Positions 10,641-22,708 of a stretch of 64,000 nt of DNA are shown in pieces; the first letter of the stretch is position 1, and each line of letters begins with the position of its first letter. The position numbers were made by a program, and so were the translations under genes. The stretch comes from Coenobita brevimanus. Its lineage: Eukaryota > Arthropoda > Malacostraca > Decapoda > Coenobitidae. The notes beneath the pieces were generated by a model. The model saw nothing but the letters and a program-made list of their open reading frames with translations, ran no database searches and was not told where the DNA came from. The stretch lies in contig CM064670.1 in assembly GCA_032717465.1 (NCBI GenBank), positions 11,419,083-11,483,082 on the forward strand, read 5' to 3'.

Positions 10641-10971
10641 TTAACTCATCCATTTTCATCTGCACTATACATTTGTGAAATCTTATTAACCCATCCCTTT
10701 CACCCTGTCATAATCTTTTTTTCAGAGCCGCACCTTATTTTCCATCTCACAAGCTTTCTTCACTACCTGCCTTACTTAAGACAGCTGTGTTACGGACATA
10801 CAACTCCGAAAAAAACACCCTTTCACCACTCACTTGACATGCTGGTATATTTCTTACTTCCTTCATGTAATTGTTCCATGTACTTTTTCTACAACACTCA
10901 GCTGAGAACTATGACACGTTATTTTCTTTAATAACCTCGATGATCTATCTATCTATCTATCTTTCTATGTA

Positions 10972-11002
<31 letters not shown>

Positions 11003-11891
11003 ATTAATAAAGTCAAAGCTACAATCTTCCACTTAACTGAAATGCTTAACTCATCCAAGTTTTCTGACATCCAACAAGCATTTCATTTAACTCTCTACTA
11101 TAATTACAGTTTCTCTATACACCTCTTCACGTCCGCCCTGGCCTTAATACCAATAGGTGTACGTTGCTGATGGCATCGCTTCCATTGATCTCCATTGTTG
11201 TTCTGCACTGTTTACACGCTGTCTTCGCAAACTCCTTCTCCTTTATTTGCCAAGTTGTACCTTTCCTTCTTCCAAGACGTTTGCCGTCATTCAACGTTTC
11301 CCGACTACTTGTGGCCGTTTTCAGTACTGTAACTGTGTTCAGTGTCTTTGATATTTTATATTGCAAATATAATTGAATCTGTCTTCAAATTAACGATTAT
11401 AAGGTATCTGTCCTTTCGTAGCCTTCCTGCTGACCACCAGTACACGTTTCTCCAGGGATATTCCGCTAGTGACCGTCTTACTTTCCTCTCAGTATTTCCA
11501 TTCAGCAGCCATTTATAATATTCTCACCATTTGCTCATTACTTCACTTTCAGTTTTTGGAATTTCTCCATTCTCTTGCTTCACGTTTTGCGAAGATACTG
11601 TTAGTAATGATGATGATGATGATGATGAAGTTTATGATAAAATTTCTGTGAGCGTGAGACGAATGATACAACTGACCTGCACTGGTGCCTGAAGGAGAAT
11701 GTCAAAGGAATGTAATGGGAGAGCTTTGGCACTACCTCAATACCCCCCGATCCCTCCAACACATTCCAGGCTCCCTCTCCCATGATCATACTTCTTGTCC
11801 GGTCCCTTTTCCCCAGAGGTGCACAAACATTCTCACAAGCACTCATAAATAATGATATATGCTTACCGATCAATAGCTTCAGTCCTTCCCC

Positions 11892-11896
<5 letters not shown>
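10641..11896. other. No gene recognised; short microsatellites
   Basis: A TATC/CT repeat at 10942-11002 and a GAT repeat at 11608-11630. Overlapping frames at 11127-11376 on both strands have no recognisable motifs. Confidence 0.45.
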
Positions 11897-12376
<480 letters not shown>

Positions 12377-12378
<2 letters not shown>

Positions 12379-13555
12379 CGTTGTTCATGCATACAGTAGA
12401 GTCACGAATAAGTGTTAAGCGCGAAGCCCAGCAGCACTCAGCATGTGTTTTTTATGGCAGATTAGGGAGTTAGAAGCACAATATCAGGTTCTTTTATTGC
12501 CACTACTTTGCACACTCCCACACGCCTATCGCTCATTCCAAGCTGAATAAAATCCTCTGGCTTTAACTGGGATGATATACGGTACTAGAGTTGGCCTGAC
12601 CCTTAGACGGTTTAAGCTCTCCTTCACATTTCTTACTTAGTCATTTTTTTTATCTACTGATTGATTGATTGATTTAACTAGTTAGTTTGCTCTTTTACTG
12701 CGATTTTTCCAAAATGATAAGAGGTTCTTCAGAAGGGAGGGGTTAGATGTGTCGTTACTCTAGTCCTCCAGTATATAAAGTCACCGCTAAAGCTACACAA
12801 AATCTCAGGAGACATCGAGTACAAAATATAGCAAACCATCAGATTCCAAAAATTTAACATTCCCCAGACGCTACCTCTCTCTCTCTCTCTCTTCTGAATA
12901 CAATCGTCTGGCGTTAGCTGAAAAAATACCATATGTATCCTGATCATGACGCTGCCAATGTTTTCAGTACAAACACTATCAGGTTTCTATGACAGATGAA
13001 TAAAGTCCTCTGGCATTAGTTTGAATAGAATGGTAGAGTTGTGCTGACCATAAAAGAGCTATCCATTTCACTAAAGGAGGTCCCCTCCCCCAAATCGTCT
13101 AGCGGTAGACTCAGTCCGCGTTAACTTGACTTAAAACAACCATCTCTCCATCTTGCATGCTAAGCTGTAACAAGACATTGAGAAGATTATTGTGCTAGTC
13201 ACGAAGAAGTGGAACGGAAAGAAATGTAGAACAGCAGAATCCTCACAGGCGGAGACTGTATTCAGCTTCAGGGTGATTTTGGAAACAGAATGGGTTAAAT
13301 AAAACAGTAATTAATACGGTTCCTTGTAAGAGGACCCCCCCCTCCCCCCTTGCCCCCCTGAGCTGGTTAACATCGTCTGGTTGCAGCAGAACTGAAATTG
13401 AATGAGGCACTGATGTTGAAGGTGTTATAATGTAGACGCAGGAGACCGAAAAATGGATTATGTCTGGACTAATTCTGTCCGCTTCATTGCATAGCTAACA
13501 ACGTGGCAAGGAGAAGAGAAAAAAATAGTAACTTCAACACTGTTCCTCTTTTTCT
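12377..13555. repeat. Scattered pieces of dispersed repeat A
   Basis: Several stretches share the motif 'gaataaaatcctctgg' or 'gaatacaatcgtctgg' (12544, 12896, 13000) and 'gctagtcacgaagaagtg' (13193-13210), seen in the longer repeat A copies. No gene recognised. Confidence 0.5.
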
Positions 13556-13862
13556 TCCTCTTCCTCCTCCTCCTCATCATCATCATCATCGGCATTGTCA
13601 TCATCATTATCTTTACTGTCGTCATGATCATCATTATCATTACTGTCGTCATGATCATCATTATCATTACTGTCGTCATGATCACCATCATCATCATTAT
13701 TATTGTCGCCATCATCACCACCAACATCGTCATCGTTATTGTCATCATCATTATTGTCATCATCATCATCATTACTGCCGTCACCATCATCATCATCATT
13801 ATTGCTGTCATCACCATCATCATCATTATTCTCGTCATCATCATCATCATCATCATCATCAT
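13556..13862. repeat. (ATC/ATT)n trinucleotide array
   Basis: About 300 bases of CAT/ATC/ATT/GTC repeats, including a 30-base unit 'ctgtcgtcatgatcatcatt' repeated three times near 13614-13690. Met-, His- and Ile-rich frames here are artefacts. Confidence 0.93.
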
Positions 13863-14047
13863 ACCGACCCTGTTCTAAGTAATACCAAATGGATCAGAGA
13901 GGAACCAAATTAAGAACAGAAAATTATAAAAGTAGGAGAAGCTACGATCATTGCCTACCCTGTGAAATAAACCGAAAATCCTTTTCCATCATCATTCAGG
14001 CTTCCAGGTTCGAAATTCACGAGGAAAAACGACTGTATTTAGCACTG

Positions 14048-14087
14048 TCTCTCTGTCTGTCTCTGTCTGTCTGTCTGTCTGTCTGTC

Positions 14088-14131
<44 letters not shown>
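14048..14131. repeat. (CTGT)n(CA)n compound microsatellite
   Basis: A CTGT run (14049-14088) joined to a CA run (14091-14131). Confidence 0.95.
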
Positions 14132-14133
<2 letters not shown>

Positions 14134-14409
14134 ATACCGTATATGTGGATACGTATAATATCATATGCAGTATTTTCCATGGCTAACTATCGTCTGCACT
14201 CTGTCAGGCATCTTGGTGTTCAAAGTCTGATATTTGTTTTATAGTTATAATTACGATGAAATAACCATGGCTACGCTACTGCGAAAAAAAAAATATCGTT
14301 TACAAAATACTGGAGGTTTGAATATTGTAATACCTTTAAAGCTGGTCTAGTGTGAAAAACTTAACATTTAACTTGTAATTAACCAGATGAGCTGTGAGGC
14401 GTGGATGAC

Positions 14410-14860
14410 CTTTCAATCTCATGGTGCGTTTTATATTCTCTTCTTTGTGTCGACTCTTACATAATATCTTTTCTTACGTTTTATCCGTTCTTACTTTCTG
14501 ATCTTATTTATTCTTACGTCTTGTCTGTTGTTACTATCTACCGTCACTGTCTATTCTTACTAATGGCACTATTTGTTCTTTCTATCTAATCTTAGCCGAC
14601 TATCTGTTCATACTGTCTCTCTTTACTTACTGCCACTTCTTACTATCTGTTCTTTATATCTCATCGCTCTATCTATTTTTACTTGCAGTCTATTCTTTCT
14701 TACCATGTGTTCTTACTTACTATATATTTTTACTTTCTATCTGTTTATTGACTGTTCTCATTTACTCTTCTTACTTGCTATTTATTCTTTCATGCTATCT
14801 ATTTTTACTATTTTTACTATTTACTCTTACTACCAATTCTTATTATCTTTTCTTACTCGA
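14410..14860. repeat. Degenerate 'CTATCTRTTCTTACT' minisatellite
   Basis: About 450 bases of loose repeats of a T-rich unit near 15-17 bases ('ctatctgttcttact'). The hydrophobic Leu/Ser/Phe frames at 14401-14905 arise from this and are not membrane proteins. Confidence 0.65.
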
Positions 14861-15362
14861 CTTATGATAAATTTCAAAACTCGAGAAACAAGACAACATC
14901 TTTAATGTCCCTTTGAGTCATAGAGATATTTCCTGAGCTGAACAATATCGCATGGAGATAGAACGTAAAAATAAGAAATACGTCACCAGTCTGAATGAGT
15001 TAAGCACATTCTTTTTTTTACTGCATGGCTTCTTACTTCTGTCTTTCGTTTCCCTTTATGCGTGGGTAAATGCCAGAGAGACCTAAAAACGCCATTGTAA
15101 TTTGATAGTTTTGTCGGAAAGGAGCAGAAAATCGTTCACTCTAAAATATGATCAAAGATAGAGCCTAAATCAAAATCAGTTCCTTCGGAGATGGCTGAAC
15201 TCATTGCGTTATCGAGACTGGAGATTATAGGCAGTGGGAGAGACAGACGAACAAAAAACAGTTCCTGAGTTAACCCCTTTATAATACCAAATATTGGTTC
15301 AAACTGAAGGTGGTAGTGGTGATGGCTTTTTAACACTCCATATATAACAGCGGAAATCGGGT
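14861..15362. other. No gene recognised
   Basis: Between the T-rich minisatellite and the GAT arrays. It contains 'gagttaaccccttt' (15266-15280), a possible stray piggyBac-type end with no partner found. Confidence 0.35.
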
Positions 15363-15960
15363 GAGGATTAAGATGATTGTAATGGTGGTGATGGTGATGA
15401 TGATGATAATGATAATGATGATGATGATGATGATGATGTTGGTGATATAATTTTTAACCACCGTATCATAGCTGTAGAGATCGGCTTATGATTGTGAGAG
15501 TGATAATGATAACTGATGACAGTGACATTCATTTTAATGGTGATGATGATGATGATGATGATGATGATGACGATACCTTTTAATGCTATTTAGACCATTT
15601 TTACTTATAATGTTGTTAAGAGGCTGATAATTATACGACTCACCTTACAATGGTAGAAAGAGGATTAAGACGACGACGACAACGAGGATGATGATGATGA
15701 TGATGACGATGATGATGATGATGATGATGTTATTTGTGCCAACCTATTTGTAACAGCATGATGACGATGATGATGTTATTTGTGCCAACCTATTTGTAAC
15801 AGCATGATGATGATGATGAGGATGAGGAGGAGGGGGAGGAGGAGAAGGAGGAGGAGGAAACACCCAATAATAATTGCAAAAATATGATGGTGATGATGAT
15901 GATGATGGCGATAATGCTGTTGTTATTGCTGCTGCTGCTGATGATGATGTTAATACCTGC
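15363..15960. repeat. Dispersed (GAT)n arrays with a duplicated segment
   Basis: GAT/GAC runs at about 15381-15440, 15538-15573, 15685-15730, 15766-15820 and 15885-15950. Around 15729-15805 a segment containing 'ttatttgtgccaacctattt' and 'gtaacagcatgatga' occurs twice in tandem. No gene. Confidence 0.85.
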
Positions 15961-16119
15961 GACTCCCTACGTCAAAATCTTGGCTGTCCCATCTGTGTCA
16001 AGCCTCTACTGAGGCATGCGTATGTCTTAAGTGTGTTGTCTTTGTATTTCACGAGCACATGTTTTTGAGTAATACAGTACATTGTTTTAGAGTTTGTAGC
16101 AGTACTTATAAGTCCGTCT

Positions 16120-16250
16120 ACTGATTTATCTATCTATCTATCTATCTCTATCTGGCTACCTGTCTGTTTGTCCATCTACCAGTCAGTCAGTCTGCCCACC
16201 CATCTATCTATCTATCCGTTCGTCTGTCTATCATTTTATCTATGTTTCCC
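16120..16250. repeat. (TATC)n-rich stretch
   Basis: Imperfect TATC/TCTG repeats; the Ser/Leu/Tyr-rich frame at 16168-16515 is derived from it. Confidence 0.8.
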
Positions 16251-16533
16251 AATTTTTCTCTCTATCTACTATATCTACTATCTTTTTAAGTTCTACCAAC
16301 AGACAGTCATATATGTACTGAATTCCCCAAAATATGATTCTCCGAGTTCTTGCCAAAAGTCATTTGTATTTGTCCGGGCGAACGAGCGAAACGAGCAAGG
16401 AACGACACTTACACAGGCCAGCGGGTGGGTGGGTAGGTGTGTAAATTGGGACAGCCTTCGGTCATGCAATAAGGAAATATTAAGTTGCAGATACGAATAC
16501 CTGATGAAAAATTAGTAGGCTATGCCCCAGATG

Positions 16534-16538
<5 letters not shown>

Positions 16539-16596
<58 letters not shown>

Positions 16597-17490
16597 ATAT
16601 TCCCCTCTTTTTTCCTTCCTTTAATTTCGCTTTTCCACCCCTGTCTTCCCCTCTCCATTCCCCTCTTTTCCCCTCGGTACCATATATTTTACCCGTTGCA
16701 GTTCTTTTTTTCCTCTCTTCCTTCTAACTCCCTTCCCTCACCTCTCTTCTCTCTTTCTTCTCTCCCCTCCTTCGTTCCTCCATCTTCCCATCTCCTCTCC
16801 TTCACTCTTCCTTCTCTCTCCCACCTTCCCCTATCTCCCTTCCTTCTCCTCTCCCTACTTATCCTTAGATCTTGCTACCCTCTTACTTCCCTTCTTTCAG
16901 CCCCTCCTCTCCCTTTTCTCCCTTCCTTTTCCCCCACTTCCTTCTCCTCTCCCCGCTCCCTCTACTTTATTTCTTTCGTTACCATTCCTTCAGTCCTACC
17001 TCTCCCCTTCCTTCCTTCTACCCTACCTTCCCTTTCCTTCACCAACTCCTTCTCCTGCGGACCTCCTCCCTCCTTCTCTTCTCCCTATCTTCCTCTTTCT
17101 TCCCCTCCATCACATCACCACCTGGTCTCTACCCAACTCTCCCTTTCATTGCCTCCTACCTGGACCATTCTCCCTCTCTTCTGGCCATCTTCCTCTTTCA
17201 TCCCTTCTCTCACTCCACCCAGTATCTCTCCTTTCTTTGTTTCTTTCCTCATCCCATCCCCTGTCTCTTCTTACTTTCTCCCCTTCTCTAACAACACCCC
17301 TGTCTTTCCTTTCTTTGCGCCCATCCCTCATCCCATCCTTTGTCTCTCCTTTCTTCTTTTCTTCCCTCACCCACTCCCTGTTCTCTTCCTTGTTTCCTCC
17401 CTTCCTTCATCTCACACCCTCGTTTCTCCCTGTGTTCCTCCCTCTTCCTCATTCACCCTCTCCTCCACTTCTCATGTCCTCCGATATTTC
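16539..17490. repeat. (CT)n followed by a 0.9-kb pyrimidine tract
   Basis: A CT run (16539-16594) leads into about 900 bases that are almost only C and T on the plus strand, in loosely repeated 'ccttccttct' and 'cctctccc' blocks. A 358-codon Ser/Pro/Leu frame and overlapping frames come from this bias: no domain, and all three frames are open. A strand-asymmetric tract of this kind can form H-DNA. Confidence 0.9.
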
Positions 17491-17599
17491 CTCGCCAATC
17501 AGTTTCACCCAAGGGACCCTTCACTTTGGCTGCGATCGAAACCACTTTGCTTTGGCCCTACCTCACTTAAACACAGATATATGAATAGACAGAGGTAGA

Positions 17600-18120
17600 T
17601 ACAGATACAGAGAACAGACAGACAGACAGATAAGTAGATATGTTAGACAGGAAGATTGATAAATAGACCCTTCGACTTACCTCATTCAGTATAGAGATAG
17701 ATATATAAATAAATACACAGATAGATAGGTAAATAAACAGTCCGATGACCTCCTTTCTACTCTATTGCTTCCACCAGACGATTGCTCAGTTTGGGGAGAC
17801 GTCTTGTAGTGAAGGGTTAAGTGAAGGCTAAATCTAACCTCAGCAGTTCGAAGAGTATAGGCTACTAGAAGTTAAATATTTCGCTGGAAGACATAAAGAA
17901 TGAAGTGAAAGCAAGAGAAGACAAAACTACGTTAAAACAAGAATAATGTAAAAGCAAGAATTAAATAGAAAACTGGGTAAAAACAAAAGTTAAGTACAAG
18001 GATGAATCAAGTAAAAGCAAGAATTAAATAAGAATTATGTATTAAGAAAAATTAAATGAAAAAAAAAAGTGAAAAGGGAAGTTTCGTGATTTAAGGGGTT
18101 AAGAACTTACACTCAGAACA
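17600..18120. repeat. GATA/CAGA repeats, repeat A piece and AAGCAAGAATTAA minisatellite
   Basis: CAGA/GATA repeats at 17600-17735. An inverted repeat A piece at about 17775-17860 ('ccagacgattgctcagtt', 'cttgtagtgaagggtta'). A degenerate 'gtaaaagcaagaattaaa' tandem repeat at 17890-18060. Confidence 0.6.
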
Positions 18121-18970
18121 AAGTGGCCTCATATCATTCTCCCTGATGGTGCCGTGATGTATCATCAATCAGATCAAAAAGTATCGGCACCTTTTCATCG
18201 TGAGACATTATGGAACACGGACGATGATTTACGGAAAATGGCACGGTAATGTCGCTTAGTATCCTTCATTTGTGTCATTATGTTTTACAGATATATTGCT
18301 GGATTCGTCATAGTAACATTGTACTACATGACAACTCAACCATTTTCGTGAATTAAACAGGCATGCCAACACTACCGATTGAATCAGACGAAGCATTTCA
18401 CATCTTATCCGACCCCAGGGTGCCGATACTTATTTTATCGGGGTACAGCCACAATGACTGGGATTTGTGGAGTGGAGAGGGATAATGGATTGGTTTGGCA
18501 GGGCGTTTTTTTTTTTTTTTTAACCATGGAAAAAGGAACCAAGGGCCAGGGACCTGCGAATTGATTCCTCCATGAAAATACCAAACGAGATAACAGAGCC
18601 AAATTCAAAATCGGAGGAATGGGGTAAATGAGGGGTTTGACGGAGTGGAATGGGGTAATGGTGGGTAACATGCAGGAAAATCAAAATTTGTAAAATGCAA
18701 AATAAATCGCTGAGGAAAAGGTGCTGCGAAGTCACTGATGCTATCTCGAAAAAACAGTCCTTTCTGGCACATTACCCTTTCGCACCGAGGATTATTCTTC
18801 TATTTTTCTTCTTGCTATTTACTGACGATTTTCTTCCACACCTTTTGACAGAATTTGAATTAGAAAAGTTACATACAGCATTCATTATCTCCTCACTACT
18901 ATGCTATTTTTACTCTAACTTGACCACTAAATTGCCATATCTCCAACGTGAATTCTGAGTTGAAACAGTG
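18121..18970. other. No gene; possible jockey-like 3' UTR piece on minus strand
   Basis: On the minus strand, 18620-18525 resembles the sequence after the RT stop at 38.7 kb: 'ttttgaatttgg', then 'ggttccttttt'. Otherwise unassigned. Confidence 0.35.
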
Positions 18971-18974
18971 ATTA

Positions 18975-19185
18975 ACGCTATAATATGATGAAAGTCACAA
19001 TGAAGTGTTATAGAAAGGATGTACTACCGTAGTATTATCTTTTTTCCGCCTCTGGCCCAAGTGAAGTAAGCTGTAAAAGGACGAAAATCTGGGCCAAGTT
19101 AAAGTAAAAAGAGTATAGAGGTTTGTCCTAGTCTGAATAAAATCGTCCTGAGGTAATGCAAATGCGGTAAAAATATACCATTGGG
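18975..19185 (+). repeat. Dispersed repeat A copy
   Basis: Blocks 'ggatgtactaccgtagtatt', 'tgtaaaaggacgaaaatctg', 'gggccaagttaaagtaaaa', 'gaataaaatcgtcctgag'. A second copy follows at 19240, in the same orientation. Confidence 0.65.
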
Positions 19186-19239
19186 TGAAGTTACATACAG
19201 CTTTCATTATACTTTTTACTATACTGTACTTTGTTCACT

Positions 19240-19500
19240 TCAACTTTGCCTAATATTGCCATCTTTCCATCCAGAATGCTTAGTTATAACGAGATTTACA
19301 CTAGAGTCTGATGCTAGTCAGAAAGAAGTGCTGTGGATAGGATGTAGAGCCGGAGTATTGTCTTTTTCCTCCACTGCACTAAGTGAAGTAAACTGCAAAA
19401 GGATGAAAATCTGAGTCAAGTTAGAGTAAAAAAAGTATAGGATATTGTCCTACGCTGAATACAATCGTCTGGAAGAAGCAAGAATAAAATAGTAATACGT
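19240..19500 (+). repeat. Dispersed repeat A copy
   Basis: Same block order as the previous copy: 'aatgcttagttataac', 'gaaagaagtgctgtgg', 'ggatgtagagccggagtatt', 'tgcaaaaggatgaaaatctg', 'gaatacaatcgtctgg'. Confidence 0.65.
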
Positions 19501-19905
19501 CACTGGATTGAGGGAATTAATTGGTCAAGTGTGCTTATAATAAAATGGCAATAGTTATTAGATTATCAATTCATGATTAATTGCGACATGAAATCATAAT
19601 ACAACGAGGTTCATAAATAACTCTGCACGGGAAACTCAGCTGGGAGTATCTTATGTGTTGTGGAGACAATTTAGTTTGATGGTGTGGGCGTGAGTGTGTG
19701 GCAGTGGCAGTGGGAAATGAAGTAAGAATGCAGGATGGACATCGACAACGTAGACTGAGCCGTTCTCACAACACACAAGAAATCGCCCAGTGGAGTGTTA
19801 TAGGAGTGTTATATATGACCCAGTGCATCAACGTTCTATCAGAAAACTATCAAACCTGTACAGAATATATTCAAACATCCTAAAAATATATTGTCTACGT
19901 ATCTG
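19501..19905. other. No gene recognised
   Basis: Spacer; nothing supported. Confidence 0.4.
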
Positions 19906-20015
19906 TCTATCCATAGCCAGACGCCTTAATCCCTTAAGTGGTGGCCACAAACAAATAGCCACCATGTCGCCCTGTCCCTCGCCATTTCTCTGCCCTCCCA
20001 CCAACTTAAATACAT
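19906..20015 (-). mobile_element. RTE-like LINE 3' end fragment
   Basis: On the minus strand it ends in 'ctatccatagccagacgcc', as do the LINE ends at 28885 and 42605. It keeps only the 'R.TWW.FVCGH' coding end and the short 3' UTR. Confidence 0.6.
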
Positions 20016-20540
20016 TGTCGCATTAAAATATACTGTCAGGACAATTAAACGCAAGATACCAACAGTCACACGTAGTTGTTTAATGGAGTCCAGTTGGTTA
20101 CGTAGCAACTTATACGTGACTTGGTGCAGTTAAGAAAAAATTTAATAAGAGTGTCTAATTATCTTTACTAAGGGGATTATGATAGTTATTTCGATAGTAT
20201 CTGACAGAGATTTGCGTCCTCCTTTAGCCAGTTACTTGTTATCTAATGGTAGAATAAGTTAATGCTACAACTATTTTTTTTACGTCATTTCTTCAGCATT
20301 TCTTCATAGGTAGTGACATATTTTACTGCCCATCTCCTGTATCAGCTCAGCATTCCATATGGAGAGGGGGCAATTACCCGCCAGGTGAGACTACATCAAC
20401 TATAGTAACAAGCAAGTATAACACTGTATCTTTATACACAAACGTCCATGTACCATCATTCAAGGAGTTCGAACGTGTAATGTCCTGAAAATTTACCAGC
20501 AATATAAACTTCAAGCAAATTAGTCAGGGTGCTAGTTAAA

Positions 20541-20541
20541 A

Positions 20542-20608
<67 letters not shown>
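20541..20608. repeat. (CA)n microsatellite
   Basis: Perfect CA array. Confidence 0.97.
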
Positions 20609-20612
<4 letters not shown>

Positions 20613-22265
20613 AACCTAAAAGCGAGAAGTGGGATGTAGACTCCAAAATTTTGACAATGATTTTTGAAGTGCTTGACAATGATGGAACGTACATGGCCTT
20701 CCTATTTGGTTCCTGACTGCACTTTGTATTATGGGATGCAGGATAACACTGCATACGAGTAATAACCACAGGCGTTCCATAAACAACCGTCAAAAATTAG
20801 GGGTTTGCATTCCACCTTACGATTTAATGTTTAAGAACACGACCTTTCGTATCAGTTACGTACGACATAGTTTGAGACCAATATACAGTAACCTATTGTC
20901 TTTGGAGGTCAGTTATCTGCACGACGACATTTCACTTTCGAGAAGGCTCTTACTAATTTTCTACAACTTCGAATCTCTCTTACACATACCCACTTTGTAT
21001 TCAATGGTCAAAATTTGTTGTAAAATTTTTAAAGATATGTTGTTTAGTTATTATGAAGTCCGTGTACAGACAGTTATATAGATTCCCTGTTATATGCCAC
21101 CTTGTTACAGTTAATCTTCAGGTATTTAGTCATTAAATCGTCGTGAGAGAATAAAAAGTCGTCTGAGAAGAGTTCAAGAGATAATGTTCAAATATTTAAC
21201 TCTAATGAATAAAACTCTACGAATGACCTCTCATTTGCTTGTATATTATATATGTAACTGACCCTGAGCATAGACTAGAGACGATCTGTTCCCTGAGGAT
21301 CAGTATTATTTGGTCTTTGAAAATACTGCAATTCTATTCACTCGATGATCAAATGACGTTCTGGCGATACCTTACTTAGCTTTTGGTTTATATTTAAAGT
21401 TTACATAGTTTTGGGTGTTACAGATATTTTGGTGTTAAAGATGATCATTGCAAATGTGTTTTTAATTATACTTATATTGTTACTCGTTGCTTCCTCTAAT
21501 TCTTGAAATATAAATAAAGATTTTATGTTAACACAATCTTATTTTCTGTTATTCTATGTTGAAAGCAGTAGAAAATTCAGGGTTCTGTTTTTTTCCTACC
21601 TTGTATTTTATTATTAGGTAAAAAACTGAGACCTTATTTTTATCACCGTCTAAGTAATGAAAGTATGGCCGGATTATTGAGAAAATGTATCATTAGTGCC
21701 AACCACAAAATAAATCGACAATTCTGACCGAATTTTACATATTTTTGTTTTGTTTTGTTTTAGCAAAGAACAAAGAAAAGAATGCACAAAATTTACCCAC
21801 GTCTTTCCTGCAAACACAGATCTTAGTTACAGCAGAGAACTCAAGCTCTTTCGCAGGTTTCTGCCCAGAGCACAGACGAGTCGACGAGAAAAACAAGAGT
21901 TAGTTTTATGTCTCTCAATTGCACTACAACCATATATTTTTTTTTTTTTTCCAAGTTACAGTCTTCCTTTTGATGAGGGACAGCAACTGTTGAATTTATA
22001 TCAAGGTATCAGTTCTGCTGCTGCAGGCACGAATTTTAAAGAGGGGGGGGGGAGCTGCCTTCTAGGGAGTACCCCACCCTGTTTTCGGTAGACCAGTGAT
22101 TACTTCCCCCCCTCAAAAAAAAAAAAAGTTATTTTACCAAATTTCATGCAATGACTATATGTTTGCACCTATATTTACCTATAGTATTGTACTACATTTA
22201 TTGAAACAGGTAAAATATAAGTGATTTTTTTTCTTATCATTTAGGTGCAGTAAGTAGTAATTGTT
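20609..22265. other. Long AT-rich stretch without recognisable gene
   Basis: Frames at 20731-21081 and 21750-22091 are the longest here, but they contain no motif I know and no clear splice context. No tandem repeats. A G-run with CCCC partner near 22043 and a poly-A near 22118 are the only low-complexity spots. Confidence 0.45.
22197..22202 (-). promoter_or_regulatory. Possible polyadenylation signal AATAAA
   Basis: First canonical AATAAA I found on the minus strand after the stop of the PAN-domain gene (22709), about 510 bases downstream. Hexamers like this are common by chance in AT-rich DNA. Confidence 0.25.
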
Positions 22266-22269
22266 AGGA

Positions 22270-22445
22270 ATCACCCGCACTTTTTCCATGATGCTGGATC
22301 CTGCCCTGTGCTGGGTGAATGGGAACAAGCAAGAAGTAAACTTTCATAATGTGACTGGCCCAGGAATCGAACTAAGGATCTTTTAGTTGTGAACTCAATG
22401 GGCTAACCAATACAGTACCTGCTCGTACAGGAAGGGTAGCGTTAG
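22270..22445 (-). repeat. tRNA-derived SINE-like sequence
   Basis: The minus strand has an A-box-like 'ttggttagcccattgagttc' and, about 25 bases on, a B-box-like 'agttcgattcctgg'. The arm cannot fold as a complete tRNA, so this is a SINE head, not a tRNA gene. Confidence 0.5.
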
Positions 22446-22708
22446 ATGGTTCTTTGTGTCACTAGTTATTCATATAGCCATGTGCAGTCCATTAGTTTGT
22501 CAAATATTCCATCACATCTACTTCAGACCACCCTTGGATTGAGAATATTCTAAAGCTGAATAAGACGATGTGTTTCTCTGTTTACAGATGACTCTGTAAC
22601 ATAATTCGTCATGGAGGAATGTCACGGACATGTGCTAAGTGTGAAACAGAAAAGTGGAGTAATTATCTATTATGTCCCTAACTGTACTACTTTTGGCAGA
22701 CGAATCAG

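Noticed and set aside
13458..13913. Met/Ile/His-rich frames
   Set aside because: Translations of ATC/ATT repeats.
15266..15280. piggyBac-type terminus 'gagttaacccctttat'
   Set aside because: No matching opposite end nearby and no subterminal similarity to the three TTAA families here.
16522..17598. 358-codon Ser/Pro/Leu frame
   Set aside because: Lies on a pyrimidine-only tract where all three frames are open; no domain, no Met context, no splice evidence.
22270..22445. tRNA gene on the minus strand
   Set aside because: A- and B-box-like motifs, but no acceptor stem pairing that I can find; better read as a SINE head.
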